This document shows positions 34,964-44,265 of a stretch of 64,000 nt of DNA, piece by piece. The DNA is taken from contig NZ_PIQO01000001.1 in assembly GCF_002844575.1 (NCBI RefSeq), positions 408,895 to 472,894 on the forward strand, given 5' to 3'. The notes under the pieces are model-generated. The model searched no databases and was not told the DNA's origin. It saw nothing but the letters and a program-made list of their open reading frames with translations. Every line of letters starts with the position of its first letter. Positions within the stretch are counted from its first letter, which is position 1. The DNA comes from Heyndrickxia camelliae (GTDB lineage: Bacteria; Bacillota; Bacilli; Bacillales; Bacillaceae_C). The position numbers and the translations under genes were made by a program.

Positions 34964-35749
34964 ATGATTAAAAAATTGACAACATTAGACCACGAGCAAG
35001 TAATGAAATTTTTAATGGATGAACCATCTTTGAATTTATTTATTATCGGAGATATTGAAGCATTCGGATATGATTGTGATTTCCAAGATATATGGGGGGA
35101 CTTTGCGGAAACTGGGGAACTTAGAGGAGTGTTGCTGCGCTATTACCACTCTTATATTCCGTATGGAAAAGACAATTTTGATCTAAATGGATTTGTAGAT
35201 ATTTTGACAAGAGACCCAGAATTCAAACTTTCAGGTATAGAAAGGATTATAGACAGATTTGAAGAAGCAATTGAAGGGGACCTTGGCAGAAAGCAAGTAA
35301 CCTATTTTTGTGAGTGTAGGAAAGCACAATTCAAAGGTGAAAGTGCGAACCTTTCCAGTGTAAAGAAAGCTAATTTAGAGGATATTGATAGAATCCTAGA
35401 GTTACGGACGAAGATACAGGAATTTGTTCCAAATCCACATGCAAAAGAAATGATGATAAAAGGAATGGAAATAGGAAAGGCCAGAACATACTACATAGAT
35501 GCAGAAGGAGAGATGGTTGCTTCGGCCTCTACAACTGCTGAAAATTCTATATCAGCCATGATAGTTGGAGTGTGTACAGCTCCAGAACATCGGAAACAAG
35601 GGTATGCAAGCCTCGTAATGGAAAAATTAATGGCAGATATTTTGGAAGAAGGAAAAACATTGTGTTTATTTTACGATAATCCTGAAGCAGGAAGAATTTA
35701 TAAACGATTGGGATTTGAAGATATTGGGAAATGGACAATGTATCGCTAA
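34964..35749 (+). CDS. GNAT-family N-acetyltransferase
   Basis: 261-residue protein with a C-terminal GNAT domain. The acetyl-CoA-binding motif A is visible as GVCTAPEHRKQGYASLVMEKL, with a following beta strand (TLCLFYDNPEAGRIYKRLGFED). The first 120 residues are a separate N-terminal region starting MIKKLTTLDHEQVMKFL. Substrate unknown. TGGAGGAG ribosome binding site, terminator just downstream, so probably monocistronic. Confidence 0.82.
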   Translation: MIKKLTTLDHEQVMKFLMDEPSLNLFIIGDIEAFGYDCDFQDIWGDFAETGELRGVLLRYYHSYIPYGKDNFDLNGFVDILTRDPEFKLSGIERIIDRFEEAIEGDLGRKQVTYFCECRKAQFKGESANLSSVKKANLEDIDRILELRTKIQEFVPNPHAKEMMIKGMEIGKARTYYIDAEGEMVASASTTAENSISAMIVGVCTAPEHRKQGYASLVMEKLMADILEEGKTLCLFYDNPEAGRIYKRLGFEDIGKWTMYR

Positions 35750-35757
35750 CAAAAATC

Positions 35758-35787
35758 AGACTTCCGATTTATTGGAAGTCTCTTTTA
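35758..35787 (+). terminator. Terminator after the GNAT gene
   Basis: Stem AGACTTCC / GGAAGTCT followed by CTTTT. Confidence 0.75.
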
Positions 35788-35888
35788 TTATGGAAACATT
35801 GCGTTTCTAAATTTATGTCAAATAGATTGGACATTTTAAAAAATACATGGTACTTTAATTTATATAAATCTTTTTAATGGTGACGGCT

Positions 35889-36080
35889 ATGAAAAATAAG
35901 ATTAAAGAATTAAGACGAAAGCTTGGTTTAACACAAGAAACTTTAGCATATAATTGTGGAGTCGTTAGGCAAACAATTAATTGTGTGGAAAATGATAAAT
36001 ATGATCCGACTTTGGATCTAGCTTTCAAAATAGCCCAGAACTTACATGTAAAGGTAGATGAGTTGTTTATTTATGAGTAA
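35889..36080 (+). CDS. Small XRE-family DNA-binding protein
   Basis: 63-residue Cro/XRE helix-turn-helix protein: KIKELRRKLGLTQETLAYNCGVVRQTINCVENDKYDPTLDLAFKIA shortened, with the recognition helix at VVRQTINCVE. ATG at 35889 has a weak GGTGA 6 bases upstream. The ATG at 35877 has no site. It resembles the many 60-70-residue stand-alone XRE regulators of Firmicutes, often next to small membrane proteins. Target unknown. The deformylase gene starts just after its end, and an alternative deformylase start overlaps its stop. Confidence 0.75.
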   Translation: MKNKIKELRRKLGLTQETLAYNCGVVRQTINCVENDKYDPTLDLAFKIAQNLHVKVDELFIYE

Positions 36081-36105
36081 ATTTAATGAGGAATATATCA
36101 TAACG

Positions 36106-36654
36106 ATGAAGGATATTGTGCGGGAAGGGGATCCGATTTTACGTCAGGTGACAGAAGATGTTTCCGTTCCGCCAACAAGTGAAGATTTGGATACATTAAA
36201 ATGTATGCTGCAATTTTTGAAAAATAGTCAGAACCCAGAAATAGCAGCAAAATATAAATTAAGATCTGGGGTTGGCTTATCCGCCAATCAGATTGGTATT
36301 AATAAAAAGATGTTTGCCGCTTATTTTCATGATGAAAAAGGTAATCTTCATGAATACGGGCTGATGAATCCCAAAATCATCAGCCACTCTGTTTCAATGA
36401 TTTATATTACTAATGGAGAAGGTTGTCTTTCCGTAGACAGAGATGTCCCTGGATATGTCCCGAGATATGAACGAATAAAAGTCAAGGCAATAGATATGAC
36501 AGGGAAGGAAGTTTCCTTAAAATTAAGCGGTTTTGCGGCTATTGTTGCTCAACATGAAATTGATCATTTGAATGGTATCATGTTTTACGATCATATTAAT
36601 AAGCAAAATCCTTTCAAACTTCCCGAAAATGTAGAAATTAATAGCTTATTTTAA
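36106..36654 (+). CDS. def: Peptide deformylase (DefB/YkrB-like)
   Basis: 182-residue metalloenzyme removing the N-formyl group from nascent proteins. All three motifs are intact: GVGLSANQ, EGCLS and HEIDH. Closest in style to B. subtilis DefB (184 residues), including LKNSQNPEIAAKYKLR and HINKQNPF. ATG at 36106 aligns with the family N-terminus (MKDIVREGDP). ATG 36073, overlapping the XRE stop by 8 bases, is a possible coupled start adding 11 residues. In B. subtilis defB is farther along, near ykyA, so the gene is relocated here. Confidence 0.9.
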   Translation: MKDIVREGDPILRQVTEDVSVPPTSEDLDTLKCMLQFLKNSQNPEIAAKYKLRSGVGLSANQIGINKKMFAAYFHDEKGNLHEYGLMNPKIISHSVSMIYITNGEGCLSVDRDVPGYVPRYERIKVKAIDMTGKEVSLKLSGFAAIVAQHEIDHLNGIMFYDHINKQNPFKLPENVEINSLF

Positions 36655-36655
36655 G

Positions 36656-36687
36656 AAAAAAACGAAGCGAAATTGCTTCGTTTTTTT
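36656..36687 (+). terminator. Terminator after def
   Basis: Stem ACGAAGC / GCTTCGT extended by A and T runs, 6-base loop. Confidence 0.88.
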
Positions 36688-36820
36688 CATTGTAATGAAC
36701 TTTTTTAACGTTAATTGCATATTATCATAATATTTGAGGTTGTTTAAAATAAAAGTAGAAAGTTCCAACTATTTACTGTATGCTGATAAATGTGAATATA
36801 TAGAAAAAGGAGGACCTATA

Positions 36821-37777
36821 GTGGTAGGTTCATTTATGCCTGCAATTTTATCTTTTGCGTCTGTATCCATTCTTTGCCCATTTTTCATTCTTTTATTAAA
36901 AAAATTAGGCTTAACGCAGCCAATTAGAAAAGAACTGCCAGCAGACCATCAATTAAAAAAGGGAACCCCCTTAATGACAGGGAGTATTTTTTCCATAGGT
37001 GTAATGATTGCATTATTATTTAACCATTCTCCATTGATGATATTTCTTGCTATTACCTACTTTTTATTTGGTTTAGTTGGTTTTTGGGATGACTTTTGGA
37101 AAGCATCCAGACAAGATCCTGGTGGGATATCTGGTAAAACGAAATTAGTCTTTCAATTTTTATTTACTGGAGTATTACTTTATTATTTAGTATCTATTTT
37201 AGGCATTGATACAAACATCAGAATAACAAGTAATCTAGTTATTTCTTTGCCAATGATCGTCTATATAATCATTGTTGGGTTATTTGTAATAGGTTCAGCA
37301 AATGCTATTAATTTTACAGATGGTATGGACGGACTTTTAGGTGTTGTTTGTATTCCAACGTATTTTTTCTTTTACATCATCACGGATAGTATCGAAGTGC
37401 AAATTTTTTGTTTGATGATGATCGCTTGTGTCCTTGCCTTTCTTATCTATAATATATATCCTGCAAAAGCATTTATGGGGGATACAGGTTCTTTAGCAAT
37501 TGGCGGTTCACTTGCTTTTTTAGCTGTTTATGAAAAAGTCGAAATCATTATTCCCATTTTGTTTTTTGTTTATTTTGCAGAACAACTATCGGTGATTATG
37601 CAAGTAAGCTATTTTAAGTTGACTCGTAAACGAATCTTCCGAATGACGCCTATTCATTTTCATTTCGGGTTAAAATACGGCTGGTCGGAAAATATGATTG
37701 TGATTGTTTTCGGTTTCATTTCTTGGATCTGTACGTTTATTTGTTTAATTTATTGGAGATTCTTTTTAAATCTATAA
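36821..37777 (+). CDS. Stand-alone MraY-like phospho-N-acetylmuramoyl-pentapeptide transferase
   Basis: 318-residue, about ten-helix membrane enzyme of the MraY group of polyprenyl-phosphate sugar-phosphate transferases. Motifs in order: KKGTPLMTG, FWDDFWK (catalytic Asp pair), NAINFTDGMDGL, FMGDTGSLAIGG and the MraY-type His loop PIHFHFGLKYGWSE. The His loop distinguishes it from TagO/WecA. It is not in a division (dcw) cluster, so it is likely a second copy beside the essential mraY. GTG at 36821 follows AAAAAGGAGG by 7 bases. The open frame upstream to 36734 is discarded. Confidence 0.85.
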   Translation: MVGSFMPAILSFASVSILCPFFILLLKKLGLTQPIRKELPADHQLKKGTPLMTGSIFSIGVMIALLFNHSPLMIFLAITYFLFGLVGFWDDFWKASRQDPGGISGKTKLVFQFLFTGVLLYYLVSILGIDTNIRITSNLVISLPMIVYIIIVGLFVIGSANAINFTDGMDGLLGVVCIPTYFFFYIITDSIEVQIFCLMMIACVLAFLIYNIYPAKAFMGDTGSLAIGGSLAFLAVYEKVEIIIPILFFVYFAEQLSVIMQVSYFKLTRKRIFRMTPIHFHFGLKYGWSENMIVIVFGFISWICTFICLIYWRFFLNL

Positions 37778-37925
37778 ATGCAGTAATCATTGTTCCAATA
37801 AAGAAAAAGGGCAGCCATGCGATACATACAATGGCAAAAAGCTTCCATGGGTGAAAATCAGCAATTATCATAAAAAATCCGCTAATCATAATCCCGAATA
37901 ATAAATAAATCGTTATTATCTCCAT
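37737..37925 (-). CDS. Small two-helix membrane protein
   Basis: 62-residue protein with two hydrophobic helices separated by ADFHPWK and a basic tail (DLKRISNKLNK). ATG at 37925 stands 8 bases after AAAAGGAG, a strong site. The upstream GTG overlaps that site. Its last 41 bases overlap the end of the convergent MraY-like gene. That overlap is unusual but the initiation signal is good. Not recognised. Confidence 0.6.
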   Translation of the reverse strand: MEIITIYLLFGIMISGFFMIIADFHPWKLFAIVCIAWLPFFFIGTMITAFIDLKRISNKLNK

Positions 37926-37984
37926 GACACACACTCCTTTTAGTTATTATAAGGAGCAGGAAATAAATTGTTTGGGCTCTTAGC

Positions 37985-38023
37985 AAAAAGGACTGGGCAT
38001 TTTTTCTATGCCTAGTCCTTTTT
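37985..38023 (-). terminator. Terminator after ykuT
   Basis: 16-bp near-perfect stem AAAAAGGACTGGGCAT / ATGCCTAGTCCTTTTT, with U runs on both strands. It lies directly after the minus-strand ykuT stop. Confidence 0.88.
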
Positions 38024-38030
38024 GAAAATA

Positions 38031-38840
38031 TTATGCTTCTGCTACTTGTTCATCTAATGTTTCTTTAATGATCTTCCTTATTTTTCTTTCCACATCCGCT
38101 TGTTTTCCGTTCTTTGTTTTTGCAATAACACGGAGGACAATATCAGATGAGCTAAAGGATTGAACTCCTAAAACATTGGGTCCTTCTACAATATCCTCAT
38201 CATGGAGTTTTAAAGTGTCGCATGCTTTTTGAATTATATTCATTGCATCATCGATATTAGGATTATCACTAACCGTAATATCTACTAATGCCTGCATATT
38301 ACCCCTAGAATGGTTACTTAAGCTTGTTATTAAACGGTTTGGAATAAAATGAAGAGTTCCATCCATCGAGCGTAACTTTGTAGTCCGTAGACCGACTTGT
38401 TCGACGACTCCTGAAAAGCTTCCCGTTGTCACGTAGTCATCTACATCTACTTGTCTCTCCAGCAATAAAAAGAAACCAGTAACCACATCGCTTACTAATC
38501 CCTGTGCGCCAAAACCTATCGCTAATCCAACAATGCCTGCACCTGCTAATAGTGCGGTAACTTCTATATCAAATAGTTGAAGCACGGTTACAAAGAAAAT
38601 AAAAAACAATACATAGGAAAATAAATTTTCACATAAACTTTCCAATGTTTTTGAACGGCTGGTAGAGACAAGCGGGTTTTTCGCATGGTTAATAAAAGCT
38701 GTATGAATAATTTTCCTACCAATCGCCTTAATAATGATGTAGATGATATAAGTGACAATGACTTTCAGTACGAGTGTTCCTACTTTTACTAACAGTGCCA
38801 TCCAATCAAATTTCATTACATTCTGTACTATAAAATCCAT
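38031..38840 (-). CDS. ykuT: YkuT, MscS-family mechanosensitive channel
   Basis: 269-residue small-conductance mechanosensitive channel protein. Two hydrophobic segments lie in the first 100 residues, then the pore-lining helix GAGIVGLAIGFGAQGLVSDVVTGFFLLLE shortened here, followed by the beta domain with QVDVDDYVTTGSFSGVVEQVGLR and a C-terminal alpha/beta domain. It releases solutes on osmotic down-shock. Position before ykuU matches B. subtilis. Confidence 0.92.
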   Translation of the reverse strand: MDFIVQNVMKFDWMALLVKVGTLVLKVIVTYIIYIIIKAIGRKIIHTAFINHAKNPLVSTSRSKTLESLCENLFSYVLFFIFFVTVLQLFDIEVTALLAGAGIVGLAIGFGAQGLVSDVVTGFFLLLERQVDVDDYVTTGSFSGVVEQVGLRTTKLRSMDGTLHFIPNRLITSLSNHSRGNMQALVDITVSDNPNIDDAMNIIQKACDTLKLHDEDIVEGPNVLGVQSFSSSDIVLRVIAKTKNGKQADVERKIRKIIKETLDEQVAEA

Positions 38841-39096
38841 CTATTTCTTCCTCTCTCTCATTTCCGTTGTTGTCCATTCTCTTACTAATGAGAACGGATA
38901 TATTCATCACATTATCATACAACATTTACTTATGGAATAAATGGTTTTTAACTATCATTTAATATATTTGTTTATTTTTTAATAAAAACGGGAAAAACAT
39001 AAGGGTACAAAAAGTGATGTTGGCGAAATTTCAGCAATAAGAATTTTATTATTTTACCTAGTAATTCCAATATCTTTAACTATGGAGGGATGCTTT

Positions 39097-39645
39097 ATGG
39101 CGGAACGCATGGTAGCAAAACAAGCCCCGCGCTTTGAAATGGAAGCGGTAATGCCAAATAAAGAATTTGGTAAAGTTAGTTTAGAAGAAAATATGAAAAA
39201 TGATAAATGGACAGTGTTATTTTTCTATCCAATGGATTTTACATTTGTTTGTCCGACAGAAATAACTGCATTATCAGACAGCTACGATGAATTTGAAGAT
39301 CTGGATGCAGTAGTAATTGGTGTATCTACTGATACGATACATACTCATTTGGCATGGATCATAACAGATCGTAAAGATAACGGTCTAGGTGATTTAAATT
39401 ATCCGCTCGCTGCAGATCACAATCATAAGGTATCTCGCGATTATGGTGTTCTTATAGAAGAGGAGGGGGTTGCACTTCGAGGACTATTTATCATTAACCC
39501 AGAGGGTGAATTAATGTACCAAGTGGTGAACCATAATAATATTGGTCGTTCTGTAGAAGAAACATTACGTGTCCTTCAGGCGCTGCAGACTGGTGGACTT
39601 TGCCCAGCAAATTGGAAACCAGGACAAGCTACTTTAAATGTTTAA
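39097..39645 (+). CDS. ykuU: YkuU, 2-Cys peroxiredoxin
   Basis: 182-residue AhpC/Prx1-type peroxiredoxin. The peroxidatic Cys52 is in FTFVCPTE and the resolving Cys in GGLCPANW near the C-terminus. DRKDNGLGDLNYPLAAD is typical of the family. It reduces peroxides using thioredoxin-type partners, and the thioredoxin-like YkuV gene follows. ATG at 39097 follows GGAGGG by 7 bases. ATG 39082 overlaps that site and is rejected. Confidence 0.93.
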   Translation: MAERMVAKQAPRFEMEAVMPNKEFGKVSLEENMKNDKWTVLFFYPMDFTFVCPTEITALSDSYDEFEDLDAVVIGVSTDTIHTHLAWIITDRKDNGLGDLNYPLAADHNHKVSRDYGVLIEEEGVALRGLFIINPEGELMYQVVNHNNIGRSVEETLRVLQALQTGGLCPANWKPGQATLNV

Positions 39646-39829
39646 TGGTGCATAAAGGCTCTTTATTATAAACTTGATTGCACATGTGTAGAATAGCATA
39701 TAATTTCCTACTTGCAGATTAGAAAAAGATATCTCGAAACTAAGTCTAATATAGGATTTAAATTATGTTCGTAATCAAATATACAAAAAGAGTCTTATAA
39801 AAAGGGATGCTAACATGGAGGAATGGTGA

Positions 39830-40285
39830 ATGAAGCTTCGTGAACCAATGCCAGAATTAACAGGGGCAACTGCCTGGATTAATGGGGAAGTTACTCGCTC
39901 TGAACTGGTTGGGGAGAAACCCACATTAATTCATTTTTGGTCTATTAGTTGCCATCTTTGTAAAGAAGCAATGCCGCATGTTAATCAATTTCGTGTTAAA
40001 TATAAGGATACATTAAATGTGCTTGCTGTGCATATGCCACGCTCTGAAGACGATTTAAATATAGAAGAAATTAAGCATGTGGCAGAGGAACATGGAATAA
40101 CACAGCCTATTTTTGTAGACAGTGAACATAAACTAACTGACGTTTTTGAAAATCAATATGTACCTGCTTATTATGTATTTGATAAAGAGGGAAATCTTCG
40201 CCATTTTCAAGCAGGGGGCAGCGGGATGAAGATGCTAGAAAAACGAGTAAACCGTGTACTCGATGAAATGGATGCTGGAATATAA
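39830..40285 (+). CDS. ykuV: YkuV, thioredoxin-like disulfide oxidoreductase
   Basis: 151-residue cytoplasmic thioredoxin-fold protein of the ResA/TlpA-like group without a signal peptide. The redox motif is CHLC at residues 41-44 (WSISCHLCKEAMP), the cis-Pro is in YVPAYYVFD. Sequence around the active site matches B. subtilis YkuV, known to act as a thiol-disulfide oxidoreductase. It follows ykuU by 184 bp, with its own GGAGGAA ribosome binding site. A terminator lies directly downstream. Confidence 0.92.
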   Translation: MKLREPMPELTGATAWINGEVTRSELVGEKPTLIHFWSISCHLCKEAMPHVNQFRVKYKDTLNVLAVHMPRSEDDLNIEEIKHVAEEHGITQPIFVDSEHKLTDVFENQYVPAYYVFDKEGNLRHFQAGGSGMKMLEKRVNRVLDEMDAGI

Positions 40286-40293
40286 AGAGATTT

Positions 40294-40322
40294 AAAGATA
40301 ACTGAATGCAGTTATCTTTTTT
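40294..40322 (+). terminator. Terminator after ykuV
   Basis: Stem AAAGATAACTG / CAGTTATCTTT with an AATG tetraloop, then TTTT. Confidence 0.9.
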
Positions 40323-40667
40323 TAGTCATATTACCTTAAAAGGGACATAAGGATAGGAAGTGTTCTTTTGGAGTCATCGACTAAATCCGAACAGTTGCTT
40401 TTAAGTGATTCAAATTACCAAAAAGAGCTAAGTTTTAGCTCTTTTTTCCTTGTGTTTCTTTTAAGTATAAAGCAACAAACTTTACGAAATGAACCAAGGA
40501 AAATAAAAAAATCTAAGTGAAAAGAACTAAATTGGTTTTTAAAAAAACGGAACATATCAATATCTAAAAAAATTTAAAAAATTGGGATAAAAATGTGGAA
40601 AAATATTTCGAAACCCGATATATTTATAATTACGTTCAATTAAAAATTTACATCGGGGGGGAATTTT
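40323..40667. other. Intergenic stretch between ykuV and the ABC exporter
   Basis: No convincing gene. It contains a second, orphan terminator at 40421-40446, with a short TTG-started frame running through it, and an AT-rich promoter region before 40668 in which I cannot assign clear hexamers. In B. subtilis rok follows ykuV; it is absent here. Confidence 0.5.
40421..40446 (+). terminator. Orphan terminator hairpin
   Basis: Stem AAAAGAGCTAA / TTAGCTCTTTT with a 3-base loop and further T. No gene lies between it and the ykuV terminator 100 bp upstream. Confidence 0.75.
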
Positions 40668-42422
40668 GTGGAGACATTTAAAAAGCTTAAACAGTTTTAT
40701 ATGCCTTACAAACATTTGTTTATAACATCAATGATTTTCCTATTGTTTGTTAATGCTATTACAATTGTCTATCCAATCATTCTGCAAATAACCATTGACG
40801 AAGGGGTTGTAGGAAAAAAATACAGCTGGATACCATATTTGGCATTAGGATTCATCGGTATCATGATTGTGAAAGGGGTAGCTACATTTATTCAGCAATA
40901 TACGGGTGATATGTTTGGAATTACTTCCGTTTACCGTATGCGGAATGAACTTTATAAAAAGCTGCAATTCTTACCATTTAAATATTATGATAACGCAAAA
41001 ACAGGAGATTTAATGTCAAGGCTAACATCTGACGTTGAAGGATTTCGTTTCTTTTTATCTTTTGGATTCAGTGAATTATTAAGGTTTATTTTCACACTGG
41101 CAATCTGCTTTGGTGTCATGTTTTACTACTCTGTTTCATTAACATTTATGACTATGATCTCTTTACCGTTTTTGGCAGCAGTTGTTTACCGCTTTGATAA
41201 ATTAATCCATCCAGCATTTCGAGGAATTAGAAAATCATTTGGTAAATTGAACACGAATGTACAAGAAAATATTAGTGGTATCAATACTGTTAAATCTTTA
41301 TCTCGGGAAGAGTTTCAAAATTCGAAATTTAACCTGTCCAATGTGGATTATAAAGATAGACAAATTACTACATCCAATATATGGGCTAAGTTCTTTCCGT
41401 TGATGGAACTAATAGGTAATGCCTGCATCATCATTATTTTAGCTTATGGAGGTTACCTAGTTATTCACGATAAGCTTTCGCCAGGAGAGCTTGTTGCATT
41501 TTATAGTTTAGTTGGATATGTCATTGAGCCAATTATTAATCTTGGTTTTACTATTAATATGTTCTCCCAATCAAAAGCATCCGGGGAGCGATTATTAGAG
41601 ATTTTAGAAGCCGACGAGGAAATATATGATAAGGAAAATGCATTAAACGTAGAACATTTGAATGGAGATGTTGAATTTCAACATGTTACGCTTAAATATT
41701 TTGGAGATGACAATGAAGCAATAAAAGATGTTAATTTTAAAGCAGAAAAAGGAAAAGTAATCGGTCTTATTGGAGCGACAGGTTCTGGGAAAACAACTAT
41801 CACACAGCTGATGACACGCTTTTATGAACCGGTTGAAGGTCAGGTTCTCATTGATGGTCGTCCTGTTTCAGATTATTCCCTTCATTCCCTGCGCTATAAT
41901 ATTGGATTTGTATTGCAAGAATCCTTTTTATTCTCTTCCACAATAAAATCAAATATTGCTTATGGTCGGCCAGATGCAACGATGGAAGAAATTATTCATG
42001 CAGCAAAGCTTGCACAAGCACATGATTTTATCATGGAATTGCCTGATGGATATGACACTATGCTTGGAGAGCGTGGGCTTGGATTATCAGGAGGACAGAA
42101 ACAAAGAATTGCCATTGCCCGTGCGATTTGTCTAAATCCTAGTATTCTTATTTTGGACGATGCTACAAGTGCCGTAGATATGGATACAGAGTTCAAAATA
42201 CAAGAAGGACTTCGCGAAGTAATGAAGGATCGAACTACCTTTATCATTGCACATAGAATCTCATCGCTAAAACACGCAGATGAAATTCTTGTATTTGAAG
42301 ATGGAAAAATTGTCGAAAGAGGAAAACATGAAGAGTTACTATCAAATGGCGGACCGTATGAAAGAATTTACAAAATACAATACAAAGACCAACAAGCAAT
42401 ACTTCAAGCACAAACAGGGTGA
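40668..42422 (+). CDS. yknU: YknU, ABC exporter half-transporter with degenerate Walker B
   Basis: 584-residue type IV ABC exporter subunit: six-helix membrane domain (residues 1-310) and nucleotide-binding domain. Walker A is GATGSGKTT, signature LSGGQKQR is intact, but Walker B ends ILDDATSAVD, with Asp in place of the catalytic Glu. It pairs with the next gene product, giving a heterodimer with one degenerate ATP site. Synteny (before rnjA, after ykuV) and lengths match B. subtilis yknUV. GTG start at 40668 after GGGGGG. Substrate unknown, drug or envelope compound by family. Confidence 0.85.
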   Translation: METFKKLKQFYMPYKHLFITSMIFLLFVNAITIVYPIILQITIDEGVVGKKYSWIPYLALGFIGIMIVKGVATFIQQYTGDMFGITSVYRMRNELYKKLQFLPFKYYDNAKTGDLMSRLTSDVEGFRFFLSFGFSELLRFIFTLAICFGVMFYYSVSLTFMTMISLPFLAAVVYRFDKLIHPAFRGIRKSFGKLNTNVQENISGINTVKSLSREEFQNSKFNLSNVDYKDRQITTSNIWAKFFPLMELIGNACIIIILAYGGYLVIHDKLSPGELVAFYSLVGYVIEPIINLGFTINMFSQSKASGERLLEILEADEEIYDKENALNVEHLNGDVEFQHVTLKYFGDDNEAIKDVNFKAEKGKVIGLIGATGSGKTTITQLMTRFYEPVEGQVLIDGRPVSDYSLHSLRYNIGFVLQESFLFSSTIKSNIAYGRPDATMEEIIHAAKLAQAHDFIMELPDGYDTMLGERGLGLSGGQKQRIAIARAICLNPSILILDDATSAVDMDTEFKIQEGLREVMKDRTTFIIAHRISSLKHADEILVFEDGKIVERGKHEELLSNGGPYERIYKIQYKDQQAILQAQTG

Positions 42423-42432
42423 GGTGAAATAG

Positions 42433-44256
42433 GTGGAAAAAACAAAAAAACTTAATCCAAAAGTGATGGAGAGGTTTCACTATTCATCTGAACAACTAAT
42501 TGATAAACCATTTAACTGGAAACAGATGCTTCGCCTTTTGGGTTATGTTAAACCATACTTAAAAACATTAGTATTAAAATCATTTATAACAGTATTATTG
42601 AATACCATAATCCGTCTTATTATTCCTACCCTAATAGGAGTATACGCAATCGGTAAAGGAATTGATAAAAAAGATGGTTCGTTTTTAACTACCATTATTG
42701 TGATTATTTCGGTCCTATTTATACTCTCTTATATTGCCGGGATATTACGAATTCGCTGGTTAAATAGGCTTGGACAAAATGTTATTTATGATATACGAAA
42801 AGATTTATTCACACATGTGCAAGGATTATCCCATAATTTTTTCGACAAACGATCTGCCGGTTCCATTCTCGTGCGGATTATGAATGATACAGGCTCCTTG
42901 CAGGATTTGTTTACAAACGGGGTCATCAATTTATTAATGGATATGTTAATGCTGGTAGGAGTTATTGTCATTCTATTTACCTTAAGTCCTCAAATGACCT
43001 TGGCCATTATCATTATTTTGCCGATTATGTTCTTGATTTCGACAAAGCTTAGAAAAAAAATTCGTATGGGTTGGCAATATATGCGATTAAAGCAATCAAA
43101 GCTAAATTCGCATTTAAATGAAAGCATTCAAGGAATTCGTGTGACCCAAGCTTTTACACAAGAAAAAGAGAACATGGCGTTCTTTGATGGTGTAAATTAC
43201 GAGAATTATGAGGCATGGAAAAATGCCACAAGAAGATCGGCAATGTTCCGCCCGATGGTAGACTTAACAAACGCCGTGGGATCTGCGGTTTTAATTTGGT
43301 ATGGGGTTCATTTAATTCAAGGTGGCCAACTAGGATTAGGTGCTTTTGTTTCCTTTGCCTTTTACTTAGGCATGTTTTGGCAGCCAATATCCAGAATGGG
43401 GCAAGTATATAACCAGTTATTACAAGCAATGGCTTCTTCGGAACGAATTTTTGAATACTTAGATGAAATGCCGCTCGTAAATGAAAGAGGTAGTGCAAAA
43501 TCATTATCAGATATTAAAGGACATATTGTATTTGAAAATGTTGAATTTGCATACGATGAAAGACGAAAAGCATTAAATGGTATAAATCTTGAAATGAAGG
43601 CGGGTCAAACTATAGCGCTTGTTGGTCACACTGGTTCTGGTAAAACAACGATAGCTAACCTAATCAGCCGTTTTTATGATCCGACCGGCGGAAGTGTGAA
43701 AATAGATGGTCATGATTTGCGTGATATTACATTACGCAGTTTGAGAAATCAAATTAGTGTAGTGCTTCAGGATACATTTATCTTTTCAGGGACCATTATG
43801 GAAAATATAAAGTTTGGCCGTCCTGATGCAACAGATGCGGAAGCAATAAATGCTGCAAAAGCAATTGGTGCGCATCATTTTATCGAGAAACTTCCGAACG
43901 GATATGAAACACAAGTAGAGGAAAGAGGAAATATCCTTTCAGTTGGGGAACGTCAGCTATTATCCTTTGCTCGCGCATTACTCGCAGATCCGAAAATTAT
44001 TATTTTAGATGAGGCAACAGCAAGTATTGATACAGAGACAGAAGTTCAAATTCAATTAGCCTTAAAAACTTTATTACAAGGAAGAACATCTGTCATTATC
44101 GCCCACCGGCTTTCTACGATTCGCGAAGCAGATAAGATCTTCGTTCTTGATCACGGAAACATTATTGAAGAGGGAAATCATGATGAATTAATGAAATATC
44201 AAGGGGAATATTTCCGATTAGTTAAGGCACAATTTAAAGTATTAGAAGAAAAATAG
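42433..44256 (+). CDS. yknV: YknV, ABC exporter half-transporter with degenerate signature motif
   Basis: 607-residue ABC exporter subunit, partner of YknU. An N-terminal cytoplasmic extension of about 40 residues precedes the six-helix domain. The nucleotide-binding domain has Walker A GHTGSGKTT and a complete Walker B LDEATASID, while the signature is altered to LSVGERQ. Thus the site formed by this Walker A/B with YknU LSGGQ is complete, and the opposite site is degenerate, as in BmrCD and TM287/288 exporters. It starts 11 bases after yknU. AGGTGAAA serves as ribosome binding site. Confidence 0.85.
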   Translation: MEKTKKLNPKVMERFHYSSEQLIDKPFNWKQMLRLLGYVKPYLKTLVLKSFITVLLNTIIRLIIPTLIGVYAIGKGIDKKDGSFLTTIIVIISVLFILSYIAGILRIRWLNRLGQNVIYDIRKDLFTHVQGLSHNFFDKRSAGSILVRIMNDTGSLQDLFTNGVINLLMDMLMLVGVIVILFTLSPQMTLAIIIILPIMFLISTKLRKKIRMGWQYMRLKQSKLNSHLNESIQGIRVTQAFTQEKENMAFFDGVNYENYEAWKNATRRSAMFRPMVDLTNAVGSAVLIWYGVHLIQGGQLGLGAFVSFAFYLGMFWQPISRMGQVYNQLLQAMASSERIFEYLDEMPLVNERGSAKSLSDIKGHIVFENVEFAYDERRKALNGINLEMKAGQTIALVGHTGSGKTTIANLISRFYDPTGGSVKIDGHDLRDITLRSLRNQISVVLQDTFIFSGTIMENIKFGRPDATDAEAINAAKAIGAHHFIEKLPNGYETQVEERGNILSVGERQLLSFARALLADPKIIILDEATASIDTETEVQIQLALKTLLQGRTSVIIAHRLSTIREADKIFVLDHGNIIEEGNHDELMKYQGEYFRLVKAQFKVLEEK

Positions 44257-44265
44257 GTAAGAAAC

